Notes under the pieces: generated by a model
What the model was told of the DNA's origin: nothing
The model's input: the letters and a program-made list of their open reading frames with translations, nothing else
Database searches by the model: none
Assembly: GCA_028279875.1 (NCBI GenBank)
Contig: JANQMU010000011.1
Location: 1-64,000 of the forward strand
Reading direction: 5' to 3'
Source of the DNA: Rhizobiaceae bacterium
GTDB taxonomy: Bacteria > Pseudomonadota > Alphaproteobacteria > Rhizobiales > Rhizobiaceae
Length of the DNA: 64,000 bases
In this document: in pieces, positions 1 through 12,000 of the stretch
Layout: the number at the start of each line of letters is the position of its first letter
How positions within the stretch are numbered: position 1 is the first letter of the stretch
Translations under genes and position numbers: made by a program

Positions 1-23
1 CACGGTTCATACAATGGAGTATA

Positions 24-33
24 TCGTATACGA
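24..33. promoter_or_regulatory. 10-bp palindrome in AT-rich leader of the giant gene
   Basis: TCGTATACGA is a perfect palindrome 18 bases before the first ATG of the giant reading frame. It sits in an AT-rich leader (about 1-90) that contrasts sharply with the GC-rich coding sequence after it. AGAGG at 37-41 could be a ribosome-binding site for the ATG at 54 (12-base spacing) and is too close for the ATG at 42. An operator or promoter role is only a guess. Confidence 0.25.
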
Positions 34-41
34 AACAGAGG

Positions 42-3000
42 ATGATAATAATCATGACAAGAGAATATTTCCTTATCCATATAGGGCTGAGCCTGGGGGA
101 TCTGAGCGTCGAGGTGCCGCCGGGGCGGCTGGTCTACCAGACCGACATTGACCTCAGCGCCACCCGCGGCTTTGTGCTGCGTGTCTCGGCCGGTCTCGAT
201 CTCGATAGCCGCACGGCGACATGGCTCGTGCAGGCCATCGATCCCGAGACCGGCGAACTGCTTGAGGGAGACGGCGCCGAAGGCCTCCTGCGTCCGGGTG
301 AGGGCGGATCGGTCCGCTATACGGTGCAGGCGGATGAGGATGCCGCCAGCGGGCGTGAAGTCAGTGCAGAGGCGCGTGTCATCCTCGATGTCAGCGCGCC
401 CGAGGACACCGATCCGTTTGTCTATCTGCTGGATCAGGGCGCGCCGGTCACCACCTTTGACGCACGCCTCCTGCCGGGCACCAACGACTACCGTATCACC
501 TGGAGCGCGGCGGAGGAGGCCGGCGGATCGGGCGTGCGCGACGCCAATATCTATGTCTCGCTGGACGACGGCGATTTCCGTATCGTGGAATCGAACGAGA
601 CAACCGGGGAGTTCATCTATACTGCGCCGGAAGGGGCGCAAGTGGATGTGCTGGTCCTTGCCCGCGACCCGGCGGGCAACCGCGATGCTGCGCCGCCGGG
701 CATCGCAGCCGGCGGCGATCTGGGGCGTGAGAAAGTTGATCTGGGCGGCACCGATGTCGACGGCACCACGGAAGAGGCACCGCTGCCGATAGCCGATCCG
801 GCGCTGCCCGATCCGGCCAACCCACTCTTTATCCAGGCGCTGGAAGGGGTTCCGGCGACCATTTCTCCGCTAAGGCCCGGAGTCTATGCGGCGGCGATTG
901 CGCCGTTTGCCTTCGAGGCGTTCATCTCCGATCTGCCGGGCAGTCAGGGCGGCATCGGTGCGCTTGCGGTCTTGGGTCTTGAAGACGGCTCGGTACTCTA
1001 TTCCGGCGGGCCGGATCGGGCCTGGCTCTACCGTGTCGATGCCGAAGGGGCAGGGGGCGAGGAGCCGCTGGCGCGGCTGGGGACACCGATCTACGACCTC
1101 GCCCAGGCGCCCGACGGACGGCTGTGGGCGACCTCGGGCGGCGGCGCGCTGCTGGAGCTTGATCTCGACACCGGCCAGGTACTGGGCACATATGGCGACG
1201 GCGTCACCCAGTCGGTGACGGTCGCGCCTGACGGCACGATTTATGTCTCCACCGGCGATGGTGTGGCGGTCTTCGATCCTGAAACGGGTGGCTTTGGCGC
1301 TTTCTCGGATACGCGGGTGGACGATCTCGCCATTGCGCCCGATGGCGTGCTCTGGGGCACCAGCTGGCCGGATCGCGGACGCGTACTGCGCTTTGGCGCG
1401 GACGGCGAGGCCGAGGTCGTCGTCGAGGTGCCGGGGCAGCTCGATTCGATCACCTTCGGGAGGGATGGTACTGAATTCGCCGGTCTGGCGCTGCTGAGCA
1501 GTGCGCAGGACCATGGCGGCGGCGCGAGCGCGCTGTCGCGCATCTACGCGCTGGATGTGGCCAGTCACCAGATGGTGAGTGTCGCCGCCGCGCCGATCCG
1601 AGGCGAGGGGATCACCGCGCTCTCCGATGGGCGGGTGATGGTGGCGCATGGGTCGGGCCTCGATGTGCTGCGCCCGCTCTTTGCACCGCAGGTCATCGCC
1701 AGTACGCTGGAGAACGGCGCAATCACCTCGCAGCCGGTTGCCAGCTTCTCGTTTCGGTTCGATGACGATATGGCGACCAGTGGCGCAGGCTCGGTCCTGG
1801 ACCTCGCGAATTTCGCGCTGATCAACGGGCTGGGCGACATACTGCCAATCACCGCGGTGGATTATGACGAAGTCAATCGCGAGGTAACGCTGCGATTTGC
1901 CAGCCTGCCGCGCGGCATCTATGCGATCTCGCTCTCGGCCGATCTGCGCAGCGCACGGGGCGTGGCGCTGGGCGCGCCTCATACGGTGGAGTTTACCCGG
2001 CTGCAGGATGTAACGGCGAATGTCGATATCGCCTATCAAAACACCCGGTTCGACCGGCAGACCGACACCGCGACCTATGAGGTCATTGTCACGAATACCG
2101 GCGCGCGGCCGCTGCTGGCACCGCTGCGACTCACACTGGATACCGCGGATCCCACCGGCAGCGGAACGCCGCTGGACGGTGTGCGCTCGAGCAATATCTG
2201 GCTGATTGACCTTACGGAGGCGATTGGCGAGGACGGCGTTCTGCGCCCCGGCGAGAGCGCTTCGGCCCGCGCGATCACGCTGTTGATCGGTCCTGAGCAG
2301 CGGGCGGCCTTTGCCCACGGTGTGCGCATCCTTCCGGGCGGCAACACGGCACCGATCATTCTGGAGGATATGCTCAGCATCGCCGAAGTGGGCGTCGCAT
2401 ACGAGCATGGCTTTACCGCCACCGATCTGGAGGGAGACTCCATCGGCTATGTCCTCGTGAGCGGGCCGGAAGGCATGGAGCTTGACGCCGAGACAGGGGT
2501 TCTGACCTGGACACCGGACGACAACGCGCTGGCGGTGACGCCCGTGGTGGTGCGCGCCTATGACGATGCGGGCGGCTTTGGCGAGGTGACGTGGAACATC
2601 ACTATCGAAGAGGGTTTGAACACCGCGCCCGAGCTGGAAAGCCCCGTTTCGGTGATCGAGCTTTTCGAAGGCGAGGAGATGCGCCTGCCGATCCTGGCCT
2701 TCGATCCCGATTTCGATCGGCTGCTGCTTTTTGCCGATAAGCTGCCGCCCGGCGCCTTCCTGGACCAGGATCGGCAGGAATTGGTCTGGACCCCGCAGCC
2801 CGGTCAGCGCGGGCTTTACCAGGGCGTTACAATCGGCGCGAGCGATGGCGCGGCGCACAGCACCGCCAGTTTCGACATCCTGGTGCGGCCCGGCAATGCC
2901 GCGCCGGTCGTGGCGACGCCCCTGCCGGTGCAGGGGCGTGAGGGCGATCCGCTGCGCATCGCGCTGGCGGCGGCAGATCCCGAGGGCGGTGTGCTCAGCT

Positions 3001-6000
3001 ATTCCGCGCCCGTCCTGCCGGCGGGTGCGGTGATCGACCCCGATACCGGCGTGCTGGAATGGACGCCGAGCTATACCCAGAAGGGCAGCTATCAGGTGCC
3101 TGTCGATGTCAGCGACGGCACCGGAACCACGCGCATTGTGCTGCGCATTGACATCGCCAACGCGAATGGCGCGCCGGTCATGCAGGGCTTCGACGACTGG
3201 ACGATCACCGAGGGACAGGCGATCTTCTTCCGCACCGCGGTCCTCGACCCGGACAATCCGGATTACATCCTGCCGGAGCGCGCCGCCGATGGCAGCCTGC
3301 TCGACTACGAAGGCTCGCAGCGCCGCACCGTGACCTATGAGATGACCGGCCTGCCGGATGGCGCCAGCTATGATGCGGACACCGGCCAGTTCCTCTGGCA
3401 GACAGACTTTGCTGATGCAGGCCGTTACGTGATGCGCCTGACGGCCACCGATGACGGCGACGGCACTGGTCTTGCGGCGGTACGCAGCTACGATATCACC
3501 ATCAATGTCGAGGATCTGAACCGCCCGCCTGAGCTGCCCGAACTGCCGAACCGGAGCGTTGCGGGCGGTGAGGTTCTGGAAATCCCGCTTTCCTCGGTCG
3601 ATCCCGATGGCAATCTCCTGCGCTTCAGCGCCACCGCGACACGGGCGGCAGGGGCGGATCAGATTTCACTCGATCCCACGCCCATACCGCTCGACGGCTC
3701 CTCGCCCTTTGGCGAGCTGGTGACCGGGGCGGGCGGTGCAGTCACGCTGCGGCTGACGCCGCAGGAGCTCGATCGCGGCGACTGGCGTATCGATCTCCGG
3801 GTCGAAGATGACGGCAATGGCAGCGCCGCCAATGCGCAAAGCGATGACGGCAGTTTCGTTCTTACGGTGGAGGCCGCCAATTTGGGTCCACGCCTGTCAC
3901 CGGTTGCCGGACTGGTGGCCGTGCCGGGCGAAGAGCTGGCATTCGAGTTCGAGGCCGTGGATGCGGATCGCGATCCGCTGACATTCGGCATAGCGGGACT
4001 GCCCGTGGGCGCGGTGATTACACCCGGGGCGAGCTACGGCCGTGCGGTGTTGCGCTGGACGCCCACCGCCGGGGAGATCGGCGACCACACGCTGACACTG
4101 ACGGTCACCGACAGCGGAGCCGGCGTGCCGGCGGACGCGCTGAGCGATACGCTGGTGATTCCCGTTGCCGTGCGCGCGGACAATGGCGCGCCGATCCTGC
4201 AGCCGGTAGGCGACATTACCGTGGCCGAACTGGAGCCGCTGGCGCTGCAGTTGAGCGCCGCCGATCCCGATGGCGATCCGCTGACCTATTCGGCCACCGG
4301 TCTGCCGCCCGGCGCTTCGATCGACCCGCTGACCGGCATTCTCAGCTTTACCCCGCACACGTTTCAGTCCGGCACCTATGAGGACATCACCCTCATCGTG
4401 ACCGATGGCAAGGCGGTGATCACCGAGACTGTCACGATGACAGTGACCAATACCAACCGCGCGCCGATCTTCGTGCAGACCCCGCCGCAGACCGGCCGCG
4501 AAGGGGCCGAGTTCGGCTTCCGCCTGCTGGCGGGGGATATTGACGGCGACGGGCTGATTTATGAGCCGGTGGGCGCGCTGCCCGCGGGCGCGACGCTGGA
4601 TCCGGTCACCGGAGAGTTTCGCTGGACGCCCGATTTCGACCAGGCGGGCACCTATACGATAAAGGTGCGGGCGCGGGATGCGGCAGGGGCGGCAACCGAG
4701 CAGGATGTCGCGGTCAATGTTCTCAACCGCAACCGCGAGCCGGAACTGACGCTGCGCAATCATGCCGTGGTGCTGGGCGAGACGCTGACATTCACTGTAG
4801 GCGCCACCGATCCGGACACGGACGACACGCTGGTCCTGTCAGCCGAGAACCTGCCTGACACGGCCAGTTTCGATCCCGCGACCGGAGTGCTGACATTCCG
4901 GCCCGAAGTGGGCGATCTGGGCGATAATGTCATTCGCTTCAGTGCCTTCGACGGCACCGACACGGTCAGCCGCAACATTGTGCTGCGCGTCACGCGCGCG
5001 CCGCAGTTGCCGGTGGCGGTGCTCGAAGTGACGCCGCGCTTCCCGGCGCGGGCCGGGCAGACGGTTACCCTGTCGGTGGCCGGCACGGGCTTTGTTCCGG
5101 TCGAGTTGTTCCGTCTGACCATCGACGGGCAGGAGGTCGCACTTGACGATCTCAACCGCGCCAGCTTTGTCGCACAGGAACCGGGCCGCGTGACGGCGGT
5201 GCTGGAGGTAACCGACGCGGATGGGCGGGTGGGTATCGCCACGCGCGTCATTGCCATCCGGGACGCCACCGACCGCGCCGCGCCTGAATTGGCGCTGAAT
5301 ATTGCGGACGGGGCGGTGCTGGCGGCGGGCGACGTAACCGGCAGCGTGACCGACCCCAGCCTGGAAAGCTGGCGGCTGCTGTTGGTGCCCGGAAATGGTG
5401 GCCCGGCGATCGTGCTCGGCGCCGGCACCGGTGAAGTCACTAACGGCGCACTGGGCCGCCTCGACCCGGGGCTGGTGCAGTCGGGCTTCCATACGCTAAG
5501 GATCGAGGCGGTGGACGTGGCGGGGCTTTCCTCGTCGCTGGAGCAGCAGGTCGAAGTGCTGCCCGCTTCCTCGGCCACACTGCGACGCACGGAAGTGGAT
5601 GCGACGGTCGATCTGGGCGGCGTCAGCCTTGATCTGACACGCACCTATGACGCACGCGATGCGGGCCGTTCGGGTGAATTCGGCCCCGGCTGGCAGGCGG
5701 GCTGGGCCGATCTGCGTCTCGATGCCGGGCCTGGCGCACAGTTCAACCGCGCGCTGCAGGAGGGCGACCGCGTCCACCTCACCGCTCCGGATGGCACAAG
5801 GCTGGTCTTCAGCGCCGTATTCGAGACGCGGCGCATCGCGGGTCTGGATCAGGCGATTCTGCGCTTTACCAGCGACCAGACGGGCTACACGCTCAGCCAT
5901 AGCGGGCCGCTCCTGACCGAAAGCGAGGGCGGACTTTACTCCGTCGTGACCGGCCTGCCCTACAGCCCCTTTGGACGTGGTGGCGAGGTACTGACGCTGA

Positions 6001-9000
6001 CGACGCCTGACGGCACCATCTGGCATGCGGACGGCAATGGATCGGTCAGCGCGATCGAGATCGGCGGCACACGGCTGATCGTCGCCGATAGCGGCATCAT
6101 CGCGCCCGATGGCAGCGCGGTGCAGATCGTAACCAACCCGCTGGGCGGCATCGCCGGGCTGCTGCTGCCCGACGGCGCGCGGCGCATCTATCTCTATGAT
6201 GACGCGGGCCGTCTGAGCTTTGCCGGCGGGGCCGGGGTGGGCACACCGATGCTATACGCTTATGAGGCGGGCGCGGCGGGTCGCCTGATCGCCGCAACCG
6301 GCACTGGCGGCGCGCAATACAGCTATGCCGCCGACGGCAGCGTCAGCACCACCGCCGCGTCGCATCATTTCGGCACGCTGGCCGAGGCGGCGCCGCGCAG
6401 CATCGCACTGGCGGCGGGCGCGGTGGATGGCAGCACGCTGGCCGTGAGGGCAAGCGAACTGGCCTCGGCGAACGGGCGCATCATCCTGCGTGTGGAGATC
6501 GACGGGCCGGCACCTGCCGCGCTGCGGCTAAGCGGGATCGACCCGTTGACGACGGAGCGCGTGGGCACCGCGACCGTGGCGCTCTTTGCCGTCGAGACCT
6601 CCGGCCTGCACAGCCTGCAGCTGACGGGGGGCGATGCGGGCACCTACCGGATCGCAATCACGGCTGCGGGAGACCTTGATGGCGACGGCGCGGTGAACGG
6701 CACCGATCTGGGCGCGCAGGACGCTTCGCCGACGGACATCAACGGTGACGGTAAGGCGGATGCGGCGGACCGCGCGCTGCTGCTGCAGAATTTCGGCCTT
6801 CTGCCGAACGCCGCGCCGGTGCTGACGCCGCAGGCGCAGAAGACCTACAGCGATCTTGCCATCGAAATTCCGCTGGTCGAAATGGCGAGCGATGCCGAAG
6901 GCGATCCGATCTTCTTCGAGATCGTCGGTGCGGTGGGTGGCACGGCCGTGTTGACGCCTGACGGGTGTGCAATCCGCTTTACGCCCGAGGCGGGGCGCAC
7001 GGATCCGGGCCGGGTCTTTGTCCGGGCCAGCGACGGCTACCGCGCTTCGGGGGCCCAGACGTTGACCATCGACATCTCCGGCGCGGCGCTGGAGCGGATA
7101 GACTTCAGCACGCGCGCGCCCTATCTCGCCGACGGTCAGCGGCTCGACTTTGACATTACCGGCCATTTCGCCGATGGCGGCACCGCCGCGTTGCCTGAGG
7201 GTTACGTGACGGTGGACTTCGCCGACTCCACCATCGCGCGGCTTCGTGCCGGGCATCTGGAGGCGCTGAATGACGGTTTCAGCCTGCTGACCGCCACACG
7301 CGGCGCGGTTACCGCGGCAACGGTGGTGCGGGTGGGTGCGCTCGACAGCTACGATCAGAGCCTGATCACCTATGGTGCCGAGGTCTATCCCGAGGCGGTG
7401 GTCATCACCCCGGGGAGCGCGCGCCAACTGCTGCTATTCGATCCGTTCGAGGAGAATGTCATCGAGACACGCCTGGACGAGGTGCAGAAATTCGTCGTCA
7501 ACGGCAACATCGTCGAAGTAACGGCGGACGGCCGGATCATCGGCAAGGCGGTAGGCGAGACAATCGTGCAGGTGATCTACCGCGCGACAGAACTTCTGGT
7601 GCCTGTCCAGGTCCGCGCCCCTGTCGTGGGCGATGCCGTACCCGTGGGCAAGGCGGGCGGCATCGTGCAGAATGCCGACGGCTACCAGGTGGCGATTGCC
7701 GAGGATTCGCTGCCGCGAGAGGTAGAGGTCACCATCGAGACACTGGATCAGTCCGATCTTGACGTCGCGCCGTTGCCGCAGGGGATCGGGATCGAGTTCA
7801 ACCGCGCCTTCCGCCTCGATACCGGGGATGCGCCGATGCGGCTGGGCGCGCAGTTGGCGATCCCGACCGATCTGCCCGCGGGCACGAAGGTGTCCTTCTA
7901 CCGCATCTCGGACTTCGTCACGCCCGACGGCCTCGTCAAAGGCTATCAGGAGGTCGAGACCGGCCTTGTCGGCGCCGATGGCTTTGCGCGCACCACTTCG
8001 CCGCCCTTTGACGGGCTCAAGGCGGAGGGTGAATACGTCATGGCCAAGATTGACGAATCGCTGACGCGCGAGGTCGGCTTTACCACCGACATCCAGGCCA
8101 AGAGCGCCACCGATGCGGTGCAGTCAAGCGCGTTCATCACCGGGCAGGGCGGCGTCGGCGGCGCCTTTATCGGCGCGCTCAACGCCGGTCGCAACGCTGT
8201 GCTGAACCTGCCGCGCAATGTCTCGCAGTTGGTTACCACCGTCTTTAACGCCGACAATTTGGCCTTCGTGCGCGACACGGTCGTCGAGCTGGTCGAAGGG
8301 ATCGGGGAATTCGTCGTATCGGTCATCGGCAGCGCCGCGGCGGAGGCGATCGCCGGTACAGAGCCGCTGGTCACCTCGACCAACACGCTGCTGGTGGGTA
8401 CGAGCAACGATTCGGCCATTGTCGATCCGCGGCTGGAAATCCGGGGCAATCGTCTCGCCGCGCCAATCGGCTCGACCAAGCCGCTGCCCAGCTGGGTGGT
8501 CTTCGGCGATTTTGATCGTGACGAGTTGCAAACCAAGATGCTGGCCGCTGAAGACGCGGATGTGGACACCGTGCTGCGCGCGAAATTCACCAACGGCGTC
8601 GCCGTGCGCGCAGATCACCGCGTCGAGAATGGCGAGGATGTGCTGACCGTGCGCCCGCCGCGCGATGTTGCGGTCGAGAGCGTGGTCGTGGTCCGCCCCG
8701 ACACGGCCTATCAGACCTATGGTTTTGCCCCGACACCGTCGAGGTTTGCGTCCGGCACTGCCACCAGCGGCGGCTACCGCGATGTCACCTGGGAGTTTTC
8801 CACGGTCGTACCGGTCCGCGGGCGTGAGACCGACACGTTTGTCACCGTCGAGCAGGGCATCAAGCAGCCCGAGGGCGCCGATGTCACGCAGACGCGCGGC
8901 GATATCGACCAGGTGGTCGTCATTCGCGAAGAAGAGTTCGATCCGCCCCTCGGGAGCGGATCAAACATGCGGCCGGCGCTGGTGGCGCGCATTCCCATCG

Positions 9001-12000
9001 GCTATCTCGACGCCGATGGCGAGACGATCACCGAGATGGGCAGCGTGCGCCCGGACAAGGCGGTGCTCAACCAGAGCGCCACGCGCATGTATGTGGGCCT
9101 GACCGGCGTCGGCGGCATCGCGGTCGTCGATACGGTCATGTACCGCCAGATCGACGTGAAGCCGGAGGACGAAAGCCGGATCAACTTCATCGAAATCCCC
9201 GGCGCGTCGATCGGCGAGGTCTTTCTCGACCGCTATAATGATTTTCTCATCGCCACCGACACACGCGAGCCGATGCTCTATTTCATCGGGATCAACCCCG
9301 ATGATCCATCCAGCTATCACCAGGTCCATCACACCAAGACGCTCGATCTCGAATGGCCGATCACGGCCGCGACGCTGACACCCGATTTCAAACAGGTGAT
9401 CGTCACCCAGTCGCAGCGCGGCATTGGCAACGGCCGTGCAGCAGTGTTCGATCTGGCCGAACTGATGGATGTGCGCAGCCGCCCCGAGCCGCTCTTTGAA
9501 TTTGGCCTGCAGGGCGAGGGTAACGGCACCTTCCTGCGCAACCCGACAGGCGTTCAGACACGCATCGCGATCGAGAGCAACGAGGTCAAGGCCATTGTGC
9601 TCGACGGTGGGCGCCAGCTCGAGACCGGACGCAGCACCGGGGCCTATAACGGCACCGTCGTGGTGTTGAACCGCAGCAACGCCGACGATGGCCGGTGGGT
9701 TTGGGAGGTGGAAGCGAACGTTTCGTTCAACTTCCCGCTGGAAGAGGATTTCGATACCGGCAACGACCCGTTCGCCGTCGCGGACCCGACCGATGTCGTC
9801 TTTTCCGCCGACGGCAAGACCGCCTTTGTCATGGGCCAGCGCCGTTTTGACGAGCGCATGATCGAACGCAATCCGAACCTGGGCGAGAACAGCAGCGTCC
9901 AGCGTTATCGCAACAATTTAGCCGGCACGAATATCGCGATCATCGAGAACCTCCTGGGCACCAGCCGGGGAGAGACGCCGCGGGTCGTGGCGGCGACAAG
10001 GGGCATTCCGCTCAGCTGGGGCACCGATCTGGGCGTGTCGTCGGATGGCGATTATATCTTCATGTCCGGCGGGCGGTTGGGCAGTGTGCTGGCCTATGGA
10101 ATCGACGAGATCAAGGAGCTGCTCAAGGAGGCGGAAGACGACACGCCCTTCTACGATCATCCCATCGACGACTTGCGGACCGAAGACGGCGACACACTGA
10201 CCAAGCCCGGCAACGAGCGCACGCTCTTCAATCGCGATATCGATATCCGGGCAGGCTATGGCCGGTTCAGGGACGGCAATATCGACCGGATCGGTCCGGC
10301 GGAGGGTCTGTTTGCCGCCTATGCGCCGATCCTTACGGGGGGCACCGCCAGATCGGTGGCCGAGAGCCGCTCGATCATCAATCTGGTGCCCGAGGGCGTG
10401 TCCGGCGATCTCAACGTGACCGGCGGCACCGGCTCGATCACGCTGCCGGGTTACACTGCGAGAACGAACCCGCAGCCGACCTTCCATTTCGAGCTCACCG
10501 ATCTCGATGAGGTCATCGAGGTCGTCTTTACCCTTGCCGCCGCCGCACCGCGTGAGGGGCTCTATGTCGGCGACAGCACCGAGCCCGAAATCGCCGCGCT
10601 CAGAAACATCGGTTATGTCGACAGCAACCTGGCCGGCGACGCGCTGGCCAACACACTGCAGGTCGAGGGCAACCGCAACCGTATCTTTACCCTGCGCATC
10701 CCGCGCGACCAGATCGTCAATAACGGGGAGTCGGACCTCTACAAGATCAACAGCGACACCGGCAGGTTTGAGGTCACCTTGCCGGGCAGCACGGTGATGA
10801 CCGCCGGGCAGCAGTATTACTGGGGTGTAGAGACCGTTCTGCAAGGCTCCAACAATCACCCGCGCACGGCCAGGCTGGAGGCAAGCCTCGTGATCGACCC
10901 GGCCAAACCGGCCAACGGGCAGCGCTATGCCGGGGTGACAGTGGTGACCCACGGGCTGAGCGCGCCGCTGTTGGGTCCCGAAGTTGGCGAGACCTCGATG
11001 TTCGCGCTCGCCAAGGCGGTGGCGCGGCAGACGGGCGGCGTCATCCTGCTCTATGATCCTGGCCTCAGCTCGAGCGACGACGCGCAGACCCGCTTTGGCA
11101 ACTGGGTGGCGATCAATGGCGATCCGCGTACCGCCAATTCCATCGTGCTGGTGCCCGATTGGATCGACGCGACCACAGTGAACGACACCGGCTTTGCCGA
11201 GGCGGCGGGGGATGCCTTCTTCGCCGAAATCATCGATCTTGACCGGAACGAACTGACCGGGCTGTTGGGCTCGCCGCTGCATTTCATCGGACAGGATCGC
11301 GGCGCTGCGGTCAATTCGGAGATCGTCCAGCGTCTGCTGACGACAGAGCGGGCCGAACCGCTGGGCGCAATCCACGTCACCACCATCGATCCGGGCAGTG
11401 TGCAGAAGCACATGAAAATCCCGCTCGCCGATTTCCTCGGCGCGGTAGAGGATATGTCCAAGCTGGTTGCCGTCGGCTTCTTCACCTACGGGCTGGTGCA
11501 GACCTACGGTACGATCATGTCCTTTGGCACCGTCGCGCCGGTAACCGTTCCGGCAACGGCCGCGGCCTTCCGTTATGCCAAGGCGGCCGCAGATTTCTCC
11601 GAAAAGGTGGGCGATGCCAAGAAAGTGGTCACCCGGCTCGGCTTTGACACGATCGACTTCACAAATTTCCAGGATCCCAAGGTGGTCAACTGGAAGGGTG
11701 TCGGTTTTGCCGACAACTACTATCAGCAGGCGGTCAAGGATGATCGCGCGATCTCGTTCAGCTGGCGCGGGATGGCGCTGGACAGCGCCGATGTCAACAT
11801 GAACCTCACCGGGCTGCCGGGCTTCTTCGAAGACGATGCGGTGCCGGATTTCAGCTTAGGCCTTGGCGTCGGCACCGTCAATGCGCGTGCGGTGGGCTGG
11901 TATCTGGGCACGGTCGATCTGGGAGCCGACACCTATACCGGCGTGGGCGAATCGCCCGACAATATCTGGCGCCAGGCTTCCGACCGGTTCATCGAGACCA

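Noticed and set aside
870-2858. Long open frame (662 codons) on the - strand opposite the giant gene
   Set aside because: Arg/His/Gln-rich composition typical of antisense frames in GC-rich DNA, no recognisable domain, and it is fully inside a coherent + strand protein.
5575-6350. RHS/YD-repeat toxin
   Set aside because: Only a short RHS-like opening and few YD-like pieces occur; no repeat array and no C-terminal toxin tip.
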